Below are positions 35,866-45,809 of a stretch of DNA of 64,000 nucleotides, in pieces; the first letter of the stretch is position 1, and each line of letters starts with the position of its first letter. The notes under the pieces were generated by a model. The model had not been told where the DNA came from. It worked only from the letters and a program-made list of their open reading frames with translations, and did not search any database. Position numbers and translations under genes: made by a program. This stretch comes from Gigantopelta aegis (taxonomy: Eukaryota; Mollusca; Gastropoda; Neomphalida; Peltospiridae), in NCBI RefSeq assembly GCF_016097555.1, contig NC_054712.1, positions 40,846,926 to 40,910,925 of the forward strand, read 5' to 3'.

Positions 35866-36133
35866 CAGGGCTCGACCTTAGTGGAAGCCCAGAGTGTTTT
35901 GGCTAACAGATGTCTAAACCCGATAGTCCACCAAGCTACTAGATTTTTTTTTGCACACCTAGTTACTCTGCAATCAATAAGATGCTTAAACCTAAAACAT
36001 GTTTAAATAAAAATAAATGATCTTGCTTTTATCTATTTTTAATTTTTTTAAATTAAAATTATGAGCTACTGATGGCTTCCAGGTTTCATAGCCTGATGGG
36101 CTACCACTAAAAAACAGTTAAGGTCGAAGTCTG
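35866..36133. mobile_element. hAT-like MITE, 268 bp
   Basis: The left end CAGGGCTCGACCTTAG and right end TTAAGGTCGAAGTCTG are imperfect inverted copies. They are flanked by TATATG on each side (ending 35865 and starting 36134). The CAGGGC-type end fits hAT-related MITEs. No coding capacity. Confidence 0.65.
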
Positions 36134-36700
36134 TATATGACATATATCATTCTTTATTGGTGTATACGACATATATCATTCTTTATTGGTGTATATGATA
36201 TATATCATTCTTTATTGGTGTATATGACATATATCATTCTTTATTGGTGTATATGATATATATCATCAGGGCTTTTAGATTATGGTAGCCCCACTCCCAT
36301 GGCTAGTGATATTCAGTGTTGGGCTAGTAAATAACTACTATACCTAGCCCGACAGCTAGTTACAAAAACCCTTGTCAAATTCTGCATTTAAGTCTTATTT
36401 TGTAAATATGAATATCTTGGCCCCACTTCCCACCCCTAATTTAAGGAGTTTTAAGCTCTATCTCCCTCTTTAGGTGACATATCTGATTATTACTATTAGT
36501 AAAATGTTATTTATTTAAAGTAGGGCTAATGAATGGCTAATCATGGCTAGTAAAAAAAAAAAAATCACTGATCCCATGGCTAATGGATTTTTATAAAATT
36601 CTAGAAGCCCTGTATCATTCTTTATTGGTGTATATGAGATATATCATTATTTACTGGTATATATGAGATATATCATTCTTTATTGGTATGTACATGCATG
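36134..36700. repeat. ~29-bp TATATCAT array, interrupted by a MITE
   Basis: Copies of TATATCATTCTTTATTGGTG plus TATATGACA occur at about 36134-36266 and again at 36613-36700. The two parts belong to one array that was split by the element at 36267-36612. Confidence 0.8.
36267..36612. mobile_element. hAT-like MITE, 346 bp, inside the 29-bp array
   Basis: The left end CAGGGCTTTTAGATT and right end AATTCTAGAAGCCCTG are near-inverse copies, with TATCAT on both sides (36261-36266 and 36613-36618). Interior motifs (CCCATGGCTAGTGATATTCA) recur inverted at 55848-56000. No open frame of note. Confidence 0.75.
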
Positions 36701-37552
36701 ACATATATTATTTACTCCATGTAGGGAAATGTCTCGATACTGTCCATTCCTTACAAATGGTGGTCTGCTCTCCAGTGTTTCATGAATGGACAGTTACTGG
36801 GACATTACCCATTGCAGTGTACATCACCAACCATATTACCAGGGTGTAGCCTGATATTTGTACATATTAAATATACTGAGAAGCATAAATAACGCAATGG
36901 GTATTTCACTGAATAATCTCTTATAGAAATGTCAAATCATATATATAAGTACACGTATGTGGACAAATAACATATTGGTAATAACTAAGTGAAAGAGGAT
37001 TTTGTTAAAATCAGAATTTGTTTGAATAAAATGACTTTTCAGCAAAAAAGAATAACTTGTGTGTTTATTGCAATAACACATCAATGCGTATGAAAATCAT
37101 TTTGCTTGTGCATTGCCTGCTCTCATCTCCCTATAAAAGCAACCATTTTTTTTTGTTTTCTGTCTTTTTTTTTTAAATATACCATGGTAAGTAATGTTAA
37201 AAAATTGCAGTTTTATTGCTAAAAACCCCACTTGTTTTTTGTTTAAACAAAAACCACATTTTATTAAAAACAATTCCCAATTTTAACAATATCTTCTTTC
37301 TGTTACAGTTGTTACCAATATGTCATTTGTCTGCATTCCTAATATAGATGACATACTATTTCTATAAAAAAAATATCAGTGAAATACCCATTGCGTTATT
37401 TATGCCTCAGTATAAATACAGAAATCTAGTTGTGAAATAAAGGTATTGCATAGATATCAATTGTGTTTCTTCATTACAAATGTGTCAAAACAGATACAGT
37501 ATATACCAGAATCAGTTCTTTTTAAAGGCTTTCTTCATGTGGTTTAAATATA
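36701..37552. other. 3' flank of the - strand gene; no other gene seen
   Basis: AT-rich sequence with two distant copies of an AATACCCATTGCGTTATTTA-like motif (one inverted, near 36890 and 37383), so a small fold-back element may be present between about 36870 and 37410. No exon was found. Confidence 0.4.
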
Positions 37553-37558
37553 TTTATT
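37553..37558 (-). promoter_or_regulatory. Poly(A) signal AATAAA of the - strand gene
   Basis: On the minus strand AATAAA lies 75 bases after the stop codon of exon k (37633-37704). This supports that exon as the 3' end of the gene. Confidence 0.55.
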
Positions 37559-37632
37559 GCTGTAAAAATAAACAGTTTTGGGATTGGCCAACAGGCCTCT
37601 CCCAGCATTTTACAAAGATACAATATTTATAG

Positions 37633-37704
37633 TCAGCATGACATGGACATGATCTGTCTGAAATTGTAACATTCTTCGAGAAAAGGAAATAAAACGTGGG
37701 AATG
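37633..37704 (-). CDS. Unidentified gene, terminal exon k
   Basis: The acceptor ATGCTTTCTTCTCTAG is strongly pyrimidine-rich. The exon is phase 0 and encodes HSHVLFPFLEECYNFRQIMS then MSC and TGA (37633-37635). It joins in phase to exon j (39507-39563). An AATAAA follows. Exons a to k carry about 350 residues with many short amphipathic helices, as in ARM/HEAT-type proteins. I do not recognise the family, and the 5' part is not assembled. Confidence 0.55.
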   Translation of the reverse strand, partial: HSHVLFPFLEECYNFRQIMSMSC

Positions 37705-37864
37705 CTAGAGAAGAAAGCATAACATTAATAACTAAACCTCTTTACAATGAATTTTGGCAGTTAGTAATTGCTATTTCCTCAACGGATCCACAGAACAAAC
37801 AGAATACATATATTTTAAGTAAATGTATTTCTAAAAGTAAAACTGCTAAATTAGTGACAATAGG

Positions 37865-38040
37865 CATTAGGCCCACTGACAGGAATTGATCCTAGACAGG
37901 CAGCATGTCAGGTGAATGCTTTATCACTAGGTTACGTCCCGCCTTGAATCATGAATGGATGAATGTTTAATGTTCTCCCAACACAAACAAATACATGGGC
38001 TATTCAATTATATTGGGTGTGAAACAAGGGTAAATACACA
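37865..38040 (-). mobile_element. Two adjacent SINE fragments
   Basis: 37865-37945 is a family-1 head read backwards (GGTTACGTCCCGCC at its right end). 37955-38040 is a SINE tail of the type at position 1 (GAATGTTTAATGTTCTCCCA, then GGGTGTGAAACAAGGG). Confidence 0.6.
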
Positions 38041-38044
38041 AATG

Positions 38045-39506
38045 ACTGAATCAAGTGTAGCACTAACAGATACTTGGTATGGGTCAGTGACCAGAGGCAA
38101 GGCTTAAACATCAGTTACTCTGGGTCAGTAACCAGAGGCAAGTCTTAAACATCAATTACTTTGGGTCAGTGACTTGAGGCAAGCCTTAAACATCAAGTAA
38201 TTTGGGTCAGTGACCTGAGGCAGGTCTTAAACATCAGTTACTTTGGGTCAGTGACTTGAGGCAAGACTTAAACATCTGGTAATTTGGGTCAGTGACCTGA
38301 GGCAAGTCTTAAACATCAGTTACTCTGGTTCAGTGACCAGAGTCAAGTCTTAAACATGTTACTTTGGGTCAGTGACCAGAGTCAAGTCTTAAACATCAGT
38401 TACTTTGGGTCAGTAACCAGAGGCAAGACTTAAACATCAGCTACTTTGGGTCAGTGACTTGAGGCAAGACTTAAACATCTGGTAATTTGGATCAGTGACC
38501 TGAGGCAAGTCTTAAACATCAGTTACTCTGGGTCAGTAACCAGAGTCAAGTCTTAAACATGTTACTTTGGGTCAGTAACCAGAGTCAAGTCTTAAACATC
38601 AGTTACTTTGTGTCAGTGACCAGAGTCGAATCTTAAACATCAGTTACTTTGTGTCAGTGACCAGAGTCAAGTCTTAAACATCAGTTACTTTGGGCCAGTA
38701 ACCAGAGTCAAGTCTTAAACATCAGTTACTTTGGGTCAGTAACCAGAGGCAAGACTTAAACATCAGCTACTTTGGGTCAGTGACTTGAGGCAAGACTTAA
38801 ACATCTGGTAATTTGGATCAGTGACCTGAGGCAAGTCTTAAACATCAGTTACTCTGGGTCAGTAACCAGAGTCAAGTCTTAAACATGTTACTTTGGGTCA
38901 GTAACCAGAGTCAAGTCTTAAACATCAGTTACTTTGTGTCAGTGACCAGAGTCGAATCTTAAACATCAGTTACTTTGTGTCAGTGACCAGAGTCAAGTCT
39001 TAAACATGAGTTACTTTGGGCCAGTAACCAGAGTCAAGTCTTAAACATCAGTTACTTTGGTTCAGTGACCAGAGGCGAGTCTAAAACATGAGTTACTTTG
39101 GGTCAGTGACCAGAGGCGAGTCTAAAACATCAGTTACTTTGTGTCAGTGACCTAAGTCAAGTCTTAAGCATCAGTTACTTTAGGCCAGTAACCAGAGTCA
39201 AGTCTTAAACATCAGTTACTTTGGTTCAGTGACCAGAGGCGAGTCTTAAACATCAGTTACTTTGGGTCAGTGACCAGAGGCGAGTCTTAAACATCAGTTA
39301 CTTTGGACCAGTGACCAGAGGCAAGTCTTAAACATCAGTTACTTTGGGTCAGTGACCAGAGGCAAGTCTTAAACATCAGTTACTTTGGGTCAGTGACCAG
39401 AGGCGAGTCTTAAACATCAGTTACTTTGGACCAGTGACCAAAGGCAAGTCTTAAACATCAGTTACTTTGGACCAGTGACCAGAGGCAAGTCTTAAACATC
39501 AGTTAC
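38045..39506 (-). repeat. 41-bp minisatellite starting at the donor of exon j, ~36 copies
   Basis: The unit on the minus strand is AAAGTAACTGATGTTTAAGA, CTTGCCTCTGGTCACTGACC, C. It fuses the first bases of exon j (AAGACTTGCCTCAGGTCACT) to its last bases and donor (CCCAAA|GTAACTGATG), omitting the exon middle. The array's right edge is the donor itself at 39506. A marker variant recurs 326 bp apart (about 38481 and 38807), so blocks of eight units were duplicated. Confidence 0.92.
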
Positions 39507-39563
39507 TTTGGGTCTGTCAAGCAGCAACACAAGTTCTGAGGTCAGTGACCTGAGGCAAGTCTT
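39507..39563 (-). CDS. Unidentified gene, exon j
   Basis: A 57-base, phase 0/0 exon between acceptor AACTGTTGATAG and donor CCCAAA|GTAACTG. It encodes KTCLRSLTSELVLLLDRPK, a leucine-rich helix. Phase agrees with exons i and k. The acceptor is weak in pyrimidines, so the exact left border is less sure. The donor is the edge of the 41-bp minisatellite. Confidence 0.5.
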
Positions 39564-40009
39564 CTATCAACAGTTAGTTTGATGTCAAACCCACAAGACA
39601 GTAAGGAACTCTAAAATAAAAATAAATAAATAAGAATATTTCAGTGAGGCTATTTCAAGCTTTTTGTGCAATAGAATTGTCAGTAGCAGAGAATTTTTTT
39701 TTTTTTATATATATCACAAGCCTTTCGATGATAATTTTCCAAATTGGTTTCAAATATATAATGTACAGGTAAATGTATAGTTCTGTGTTTACAATATTAT
39801 ATATTTATCAACAATACAAGCCAAAGAGTTAAAATATTTACTAACAATACACACCAAAGAGATCTAGTATTTATGGCATTTCTTCAACAGTTAATTATAA
39901 CAAACTTTTACAACCTAAAAAATAAAGAGTTGCTTTAATCAATGATTAAAACTAAAAATTGACTTCAAGAAATTAAAATTTTAAATTACAGCATTCATTA
40001 TACACAGTA
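39564..40009. other. Intron, no feature seen
   Basis: AT-rich unique sequence with short A and T runs between exon j and the array behind exon i. Confidence 0.4.
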
Positions 40010-40436
40010 ACTGGCTTGAATGTATGCACTCACCTTATCCAGGGAATAGACACAGGGCAGAGTAACTCACCGTATCCAGTGTATACAAACAGGGTAGAGG
40101 ACTCACATTATCCATGATATACAAACAGGGCAGAGTAACTCACCGTATCCAGTGTATACAAACAGGGTAGAGAAACTCACATTATCCATGATATACAAAC
40201 AGGGCAGAGTAACTGACCTTATCCAGTGTATACAAACAGGGTAGAGGACTCACATTATCCAGGGTATACAGACAGGGCAGAGGGACTCACCTTATCCAGT
40301 GAATACAAACAGGGCAGAGGGACTCGCCTTATCCAGTGAATACAAACAGGGCAGAGGAACTCACCTTATCCAGGGTATAAAACAGGGCAGAGGAACTCAA
40401 CTTATCTAGTGTATAAAACAGGGCAGAGTATCTCAC
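40010..40436 (-). repeat. 35-bp minisatellite seeded at the donor of exon i, ~12 copies
   Basis: Each unit (minus strand) is CTCTGCCCTGTTTGTATACA then CTGGATAAGGTGAGT. It repeats the last ~29 bases of exon i plus its donor GATAAG|GTGAGT. Several units keep a full-consensus donor; others have GATAATGTGAGT or similar. Because 35 is not a multiple of three, use of an internal donor would shift the frame. Confidence 0.93.
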
Positions 40437-40529
40437 CTTATCTAGTGTATACAGACAGGGCAGAGGAACTCTGAGCAGGATCTTTCTGATGAACTCTGCA
40501 TGGGACATCACCTCTGTCAAAGAGATGGG
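40437..40529 (-). CDS. Unidentified gene, exon i
   Basis: 93 bases, phase 0/0, acceptor TTGTCGTTTCAG, donor GATAAG|GTGAGA. It encodes PISLTEVMSHAEFIRKILLR and VPLPCLYTLDK. Matches the phases of h and j. The exon's tail is the seed of the adjacent 35-bp array. Confidence 0.65.
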
Positions 40530-40755
40530 CTGAAACGACAATGGTCAAACTATGTATGGAACAATTGACATTAATGTTTAATTTGGTGTTAGCACAGTTT
40601 ATGTCAGCAACACAGCATTTTCCTAACTTTAATAGATGAATGTGCCCACAAAATATTTAACCACTCTTAAACAATTAATTAGAAATAAAGTGTTTGGTTT
40701 GTTTTTAACTAGCCCAATCAATACATCAAGCAGTCAAATAAGCTATATCAGCTGG

Positions 40756-41015
40756 TTCTTGGGGAAAATGCCACATAACACAAAACTGTTTAAACTTCAA
40801 TTCATACAATTCTGGTTTCTGTACTTGTATATATGTACTTTAAATTCACAATCAATTTTCATCACAAAATTTCGTTTAATTGCCGGTTCTTGGGGAAAAT
40901 CCCACATAACACTAAACTGTTTAAAACTTCAATTCGTACAATTTCTGGTTTCTGTATATACATGTATGTACTTTAAATTCACAAACAATTTTCATCACAA
41001 AATTTCATTTAATTT
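40756..41015. repeat. Two-copy tandem duplication, ~131 bp
   Basis: TTCTTGGGGAAAATGCCACA and TTCTTGGGGAAAATCCCACA start the two copies. They stay similar through TACTTTAAATTCACAA and TTTTCATCACAAAATTTC. Intronic, between exons h and i. Confidence 0.85.
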
Positions 41016-41133
41016 TTTTCACCATGTTGAGACTCTTTTTTGCAACCATTCCCATGAAATTGCCCTTGTATACTCTTTGAAATGCTCTCCACAAAAAAAA
41101 AAGAGAAGCTCACGACTGTTTTCTCAAACAAAC

Positions 41134-41275
41134 CTGTGTAGTCCTGTTAGTAACTTCAGAAGCTCCAGTTTCGAATCTGACACAGACTTGTTGAAAGATG
41201 TGTACCACACATTTTAAGTTTGACTCATGTTTGAATATGTCCATCTCATGCTGAGTGTCTAGCAGAGCAAGGAGT
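41134..41275 (-). CDS. Unidentified gene, exon h
   Basis: 142 bases, phase 2 in and 0 out, between CTGTCTATTTGCAG and ACACAG|GTTTGT. It encodes 47 full codons (LLALLDTQHEMDIFKHESNL, KCVVHIFQQVCVRFETG, ASEVTNRTTQ). The first base completes Gly with GG from exon g. Only this frame is open. No array lies at its donor. Confidence 0.7.
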
Positions 41276-41494
41276 CTGCAAATAGACAGAAATAAAATAA
41301 ATACAAAAATACTTGTTTAAAAAAAAAACCATCCCACTTTTTGAAAATTGAGAACTGTTCACAAATACAAACTGGTGAAGTTCCTTGTATAAATCAGAGA
41401 TTTACCCAGGAGTGTTTGCCAGAGTGCCATGTCTGATGGGAAAATTAATGAGAGTAAATCATACTTGGAATATTTTTTTCAGGCCACAGCATGA

Positions 41495-41985
41495 AGGAAG
41501 AAAGGAAGGAACTGTTTTATTTAATGACACACTCAACACATTTTATTTACGGTTATATGGCGTCAGATATATGGTTAAGGACCACACAGATATATAGAGA
41601 GAGGAAACCCTCTGTCACCACTTCATGGGCTACTCTTTTCGATTAGCAGCAAAGGATCTTTATGTAACAGATAAAAATCAACTTCCACTTAGGGTATTTG
41701 AAACACAGACTCTCAGTACGAGAGTCCAGCGCTCTACCAACTGAGCTAATAGGGAAATTCCCACTAGCTACTGCCAGTAGGAGCACTTTATATTAACACT
41801 ACTACATTTATATGCACCATCCCACAGACAGGATAGTACATACCACAGCCTTTGTTACACCAGTCGTGGTGCACTGGCTGGAATGAGAAATAGCCCAATG
41901 GGGCCACCGATGGGGATCGATCCAAACCCGACCACGCATCAAGCGAGCGCTTTACCACTGGGCTACATCCCGAACCTGGCCACTG
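41495..41985 (-). mobile_element. SINE family 1, interrupted by a nested element
   Basis: The tail is at the left (GAACTGTTTTATTTAATGAC) and the head at the right (GGGCTACATCCCG read backwards). The body is split at GGATCTTT / TATATGCACC by the 41664-41806 insertion. Removing that insertion restores the usual family-1 sequence. Confidence 0.88.
41664..41806 (-). mobile_element. Nested tRNA-like element with TTTAT target duplication
   Basis: TTTAT flanks it at 41659-41663 and 41807-41811. The reverse complement contains TTAGCTCAGTTGGTAGAGCG (box A of a tRNA-like head) and TGTTTCAAATACCC, a decayed box B. The anticodon arm is abnormal, so it is not a working tRNA gene. It is probably another SINE family. 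Confidence 0.65.
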
Positions 41986-42505
41986 AATGATGCAGTACAC
42001 TACCGTATATGAATTTATGTACAACAGACATATATTAAATATATATATATTGTGACTTTTTAGCATAGATGCCATAGAAATTGGGAATTTTTAGTACCAT
42101 ATTCTTTTGGGAAGGGGCCTATGTTCACAGTATGCCTGGATAAATCCCTGTAAATGTTATATTTGCTACATTGGAACCTAAACAAATAATATAAAGTTCC
42201 AAGAATTCACGAGGACAATTATTATGATAATTTTTTTTTAAATAAATTACTTTTGGACATTTTCAATTATTTTAGCAAACATTCACTCAAGTAGGTTTTT
42301 ACATCATGTTAAACTAGAAGAGTCAGAGCATGCCCAGTCACCCAATCACAGCTCTTTTATATTTCACATCACATTATTTATCTACCTGTCAACCAATAAC
42401 ACGACTAATAGACAGTGGCCGTCACTCACACCCAATAGAAAATACTGACTACACAGTGTGAACTAGGAGATGCCACAGAGACCATGGCTGCCTACATTTT
42501 CACTC
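41986..42505. other. Intron, no feature seen
   Basis: Unique AT-rich sequence between exons g and h. No exon or named repeat was recognised. Confidence 0.4.
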
Positions 42506-42506
42506 G

Positions 42507-42509
<3 letters not shown>

Positions 42510-42592
<83 letters not shown>

Positions 42593-42631
42593 AGGGAGAG
42601 GGAGGGAGAGAGGGAGAGAGGGAGGGAGTGT

Positions 42632-42669
<38 letters not shown>

Positions 42670-42720
42670 GAGAGAAAGAGAGGGAGAGAGGGAGGGAGGG
42701 AAGAGGGAGTGAGGACGAGA
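42510..42720. repeat. Purine microsatellite (AG)n with GGGA interruptions
   Basis: About 210 bases of almost pure purine on the + strand, starting as (AG)n and becoming GGGAGGGAGA-rich. The frame across it is an artefact. Confidence 0.97.
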
Positions 42721-42820
42721 GAATTGTCAGTTTTTATTCACAAGCCAATCACTGATTAAACTTTATCAGCTAACTCTAGAAATAAATAGGCTTTTATTCC
42801 TGGAATGTAATTTGTTACAC

Positions 42821-42933
42821 TAAGAAACCGGAGTAGAGTGCGACTTTTAGCAGTTTGAGTTGGAACATTTAAGAAACCTACCCGAGTAGAGTATGACTTC
42901 TAGCTGTGTGACTTAAACATTTAAGAAACCTAC
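42821..42933 (-). repeat. ~51-bp duplications of the exon g donor, 2 extra copies
   Basis: On the minus strand ATACTCTACTTGG|GTAGGTTTCTT (exon g donor) is followed by ATACTCTACTCGGGTAGGTT and then GCACTCTACTCCGGTTTCTT. Each copy holds about 30 bases of exon tail plus about 20 of intron. Confidence 0.85.
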
Positions 42934-43088
42934 CCAAGTAGAGTATGACCACTAGCAGTGTGAGTTGCCATTGACCTGCTAACTAGGTCAATCTCTTTGT
43001 TTTCATTCAGAATGTCGGATAATATGCCTGGATGACGTGACAGTATCTTCACAAACATCTGTCTTAAAGTGACATTTTCATTGTTTTT
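42934..43088 (-). CDS. Unidentified gene, exon g
   Basis: 155 bases, phase 0 in and 2 out, between TTTATTTTCAG and CTTGG|GTAGGT. Encodes 51 codons (KNNENVTLRQMFVKILSRHP, GILSDILNENKEIDLV, SRSMATHTASGHTLL) plus GG. Phase fits f and h exactly. The donor region is triplicated on the intron side. Confidence 0.7.
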
Positions 43089-43239
43089 CTGAAAATAAAA
43101 CCGTATTTCATATGATTGTTCTACTAGTCAGGTACATTCATGACTATCGGGTATCCAGTGCATAACAGATTGTCATACAAGAATTTCACCAGATATGAAA
43201 ACATGTGTGTTACACAAAAAAATCCAGACATTTTAATCT

Positions 43240-43565
43240 TAGAAGGAAATGGTTTATTTAATGACGCACTCAACACATTTTATTTACAGTTATATGGCGT
43301 CGGACATATGGTTAAGGCCCACACAGACACTGAGGGAGGAAACCCGCTGTCGCCACTTCATAGGCTACTCTTTTAGATTAGCAGCAAGGGATCTTTTATA
43401 TGCAACATCCCATAGACAGGATAGCACATACCACGGCCTTTGATGTACCAGTCGTGTTGCACTGGCTGCAGCGAGAAATAGCCCAGTGGGCCCACCAACA
43501 GGGATCGATCCCAGACCGACTGTGCATCGAGTGAGCACTTTACTACTGGGTTACATCATCCCACA
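43240..43565 (-). mobile_element. SINE family 1, full length, in intron
   Basis: The tail AGGAAATGGTTTATTTAATG is at the left; the decayed head (GGGTTACATCATCCC) is at the right. The body is as in the other copies. Confidence 0.88.
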
Positions 43566-44005
43566 CCTTTTAATACTAATGCTTGGGTACTGAGATTAGC
43601 TCTATAGGGTTATAGTTGCATGCTGGTCTACAATGGTGATTTCCTTTTTCAAGATTGTATGCATAGTATCAGCTGAAACTATATTGTAAGTTTTGGATGG
43701 AGACCACAGTAAATTTTGGACAAACAGTCAGCAAAAAACCCGGAATCACTGAATAGACAATTATAAATTTGGAAAACTGTCATCTCTGATTCCAAATGGT
43801 CTCAAAAATATTTTTTCAAGGGCCATAACTTTGTAATAAAAGTCAAACTTGATAATATGTAACTCTACATGATAAAGGTATACACAAAATTTCAGCTCAG
43901 TATCTCGAGGCATTGTGAAAAACTAGTCTGAAAAACTATACGTGGGACAGACCAATAGATGTTAAAGATGTTCTACAACATGAATAATGTCAAGTGACTT
44001 AAAAA
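43566..44005. other. Intron, no feature seen
   Basis: Unique sequence. GGCCATAACTTTGTAATAAA and similar wording is faintly like other intergenic repeats (compare 53205), but not enough to name one. Confidence 0.35.
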
Positions 44006-44009
44006 GGAA

Positions 44010-44342
44010 GGAAGGAAGGAGATGTTTTATTTAACGATATACTCAACACATTTTATTAACGGTTATATGGTGTCAGACATAGGGTTAAGGACCACACAGA
44101 TATTGAGAGAGAAAACCCGCTGTCGCCACTTTATGGGCTACTCTTTTCGATTAGCAGCAAATGATCTTTTATATGTACCATCCCACAGACTGGATAGTTA
44201 CACATACCACTGCCTTTCTTACACCAGTTGTGAAGCACTGGCTGGAACGAGAAATAGTCAAATGGGTCCACCGAGGAGGATCGATCCTAGACCGACCGCA
44301 CATCAAGCAAAAGCTTTACCACTAAACTATATCCTGCCCCAT
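44010..44342 (-). mobile_element. SINE family 1, full length, in intron
   Basis: GAGATGTTTTATTTAACGAT tail at the left and CTATATCCTGCCCC head remnant at the right, with the standard body between. Inserted next to a short GGAA run. Confidence 0.88.
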
Positions 44343-44567
44343 TACATGAATAATGTCAAGTGACTTTAAAAAAGTAAGACATTAATAGAAAACAAAGGTT
44401 TAATACTGAATTTCTATAGTCATCATGTGTTGCTATGACAATATTAATATCTGGCATCAATCCCAAGCAATATACAATATATCAGTTGTATGAAAAGAAT
44501 GATAATAAACAATCTATTACACAGCGCTGTTTAGCCAGTATCATTGTTTATGTGAACAGTTACATAC

Positions 44568-44630
44568 CTTGTTTGAAGTATGAAGTCCACTCAAAAATGA
44601 GAGAAGAATTTCACAAAGTGACACCATAAC
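44568..44630 (-). CDS. Unidentified gene, exon f
   Basis: 63 bases, phase 0/0, acceptor CCAATTTTGGCAG, donor AACAAG|GTATGT. Encodes VMVSLCEILLSFLSGLHTSN and K, an amphipathic helix. Matches e and g. There is no tandem array at this donor. Confidence 0.65.
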
Positions 44631-45045
44631 CTGCCAAAATTGGAAAGAAACAATAGTTAATAACACATCAAAAACTAAAAAAAATTCTTGTTCCGTTTTG
44701 CTTTGAAAAGCAGAAAAAAATGTGTAAGGCCGACTTTTCATTCAAACAATTCTGTAGCGATTTATTGTGCACATTTCTGCACATGGAAATGTGCATTTCT
44801 GTATCTGCATTTTGATAAGCAGATTACTAAACAAAAATTGACGTTGTCAAAATTTATTTTTATACCGGTAATAAAACCATTGTGTTATGTCACTACTAAA
44901 AAAACTTGTGTTTGGAAAAATCACTCATGGATTGTTGTTTTTCCTCACCCCCCATGTGCTGAATCCATCTGCGAAACCATTTAATTATACCAAAAATATT
45001 AATGGCTTTATCACAATGTGATGGTCATCAACAGCTTGTTCTGAA
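44631..45045. other. Intron, no feature seen
   Basis: Unique AT-rich sequence. A 98-codon + strand frame (44688-44984) shows no domain and lies inside the - strand gene, so I do not call it. Confidence 0.4.
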
Positions 45046-45049
45046 TATG

Positions 45050-45661
45050 CAAGTTAAACACTGACCTGGTCATAACACAAACACAATGGTAACACAATGT
45101 TTATCTCAACATGTACAAACATGTACAACACAAACACATCAACACATTGTTAGCTCAATGTATATCCTCAATACACTAACAGGTTTACGTGACAATCATT
45201 AACACACTAACATGTTTACATCAATGAGATGGCTGTTACACCATTAACACACTAACACAATGTTTACCTGACTATCATGATTGTGACATCAACACACTGA
45301 CACACTGTTTACGTCAACATAAATCATTAACACACTAACATGTTTACATCAATTTAATGTGACATCAACACACTAACAATGTCTACATCAATATGATGGT
45401 TGTAACATCATTAACACACTAACAATGTTTACATTAATTTAATGTGACATTAACACACTAACAATGTTTACATCAATGTGATGGTTGTTACGTCATCAAC
45501 ACACTAACGATGTTTACCTGACCATCATGGTTGCTACATCATCAACACACAAACAATGTTTAAATCAATGTGATGGCTGCTACATCATCAACACACTAAC
45601 AATGTTTACATCAACATGATGGTTGCTACATCATCAACATACATGTACTAACAATGTTTAC
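45050..45661 (-). repeat. ~47-bp minisatellite seeded at the donor of exon e, ~13 degenerate copies
   Basis: On the minus strand the exon end CAACCATCACGTTGAG|GTAAACATTGTTAG is repeated as CAACCATCACATTGATGTAA, then ACATTGTTAGTGTGTTGATG. Copies become more diverged with distance from the exon, so the exon edge looks like the origin. Confidence 0.85.
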
Positions 45662-45809
45662 CTCAACGTGATGGTTGTCAGAGTTGGCCAACAGACCTGC
45701 GACATCATCAACACGTTTACCGTCAACCACAGCAGCAAATAACTCTGCAGCACACAACCACGACGGCAGATGATGAGGAATGGACTCGAGATGTTTTGAT
45801 CCAACACTC
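45662..45809 (-). CDS. Unidentified gene, exon e
   Basis: 148 bases, phase 2 in and 0 out, acceptor GAAATCTATTTTCAG, donor GTTGAG|GTAAAC. Encodes 49 codons (SVGSKHLESIPHHLPSWLCA, AELFAAVVDGKRVDDVAGLL, ANSDNHHVE); the first G completes Leu with CT of exon d. Both splice sites of this exon sit in tandem duplications: an array behind the donor and a two-copy duplication over the acceptor. Confidence 0.72.

Noticed and set aside
41690-41760. Possible tRNA gene on the minus strand
   Set aside because: Box A is good but the anticodon arm cannot form a normal 5-bp stem with a 7-base loop and box B is decayed; it is part of an inserted SINE-like element.
42470-42712. RERERE frame
   Set aside because: Purine microsatellite.
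44688-44984. 98-codon + strand frame
   Set aside because: No domain, AT-rich composition, opposite strand within an intron of the - strand gene.
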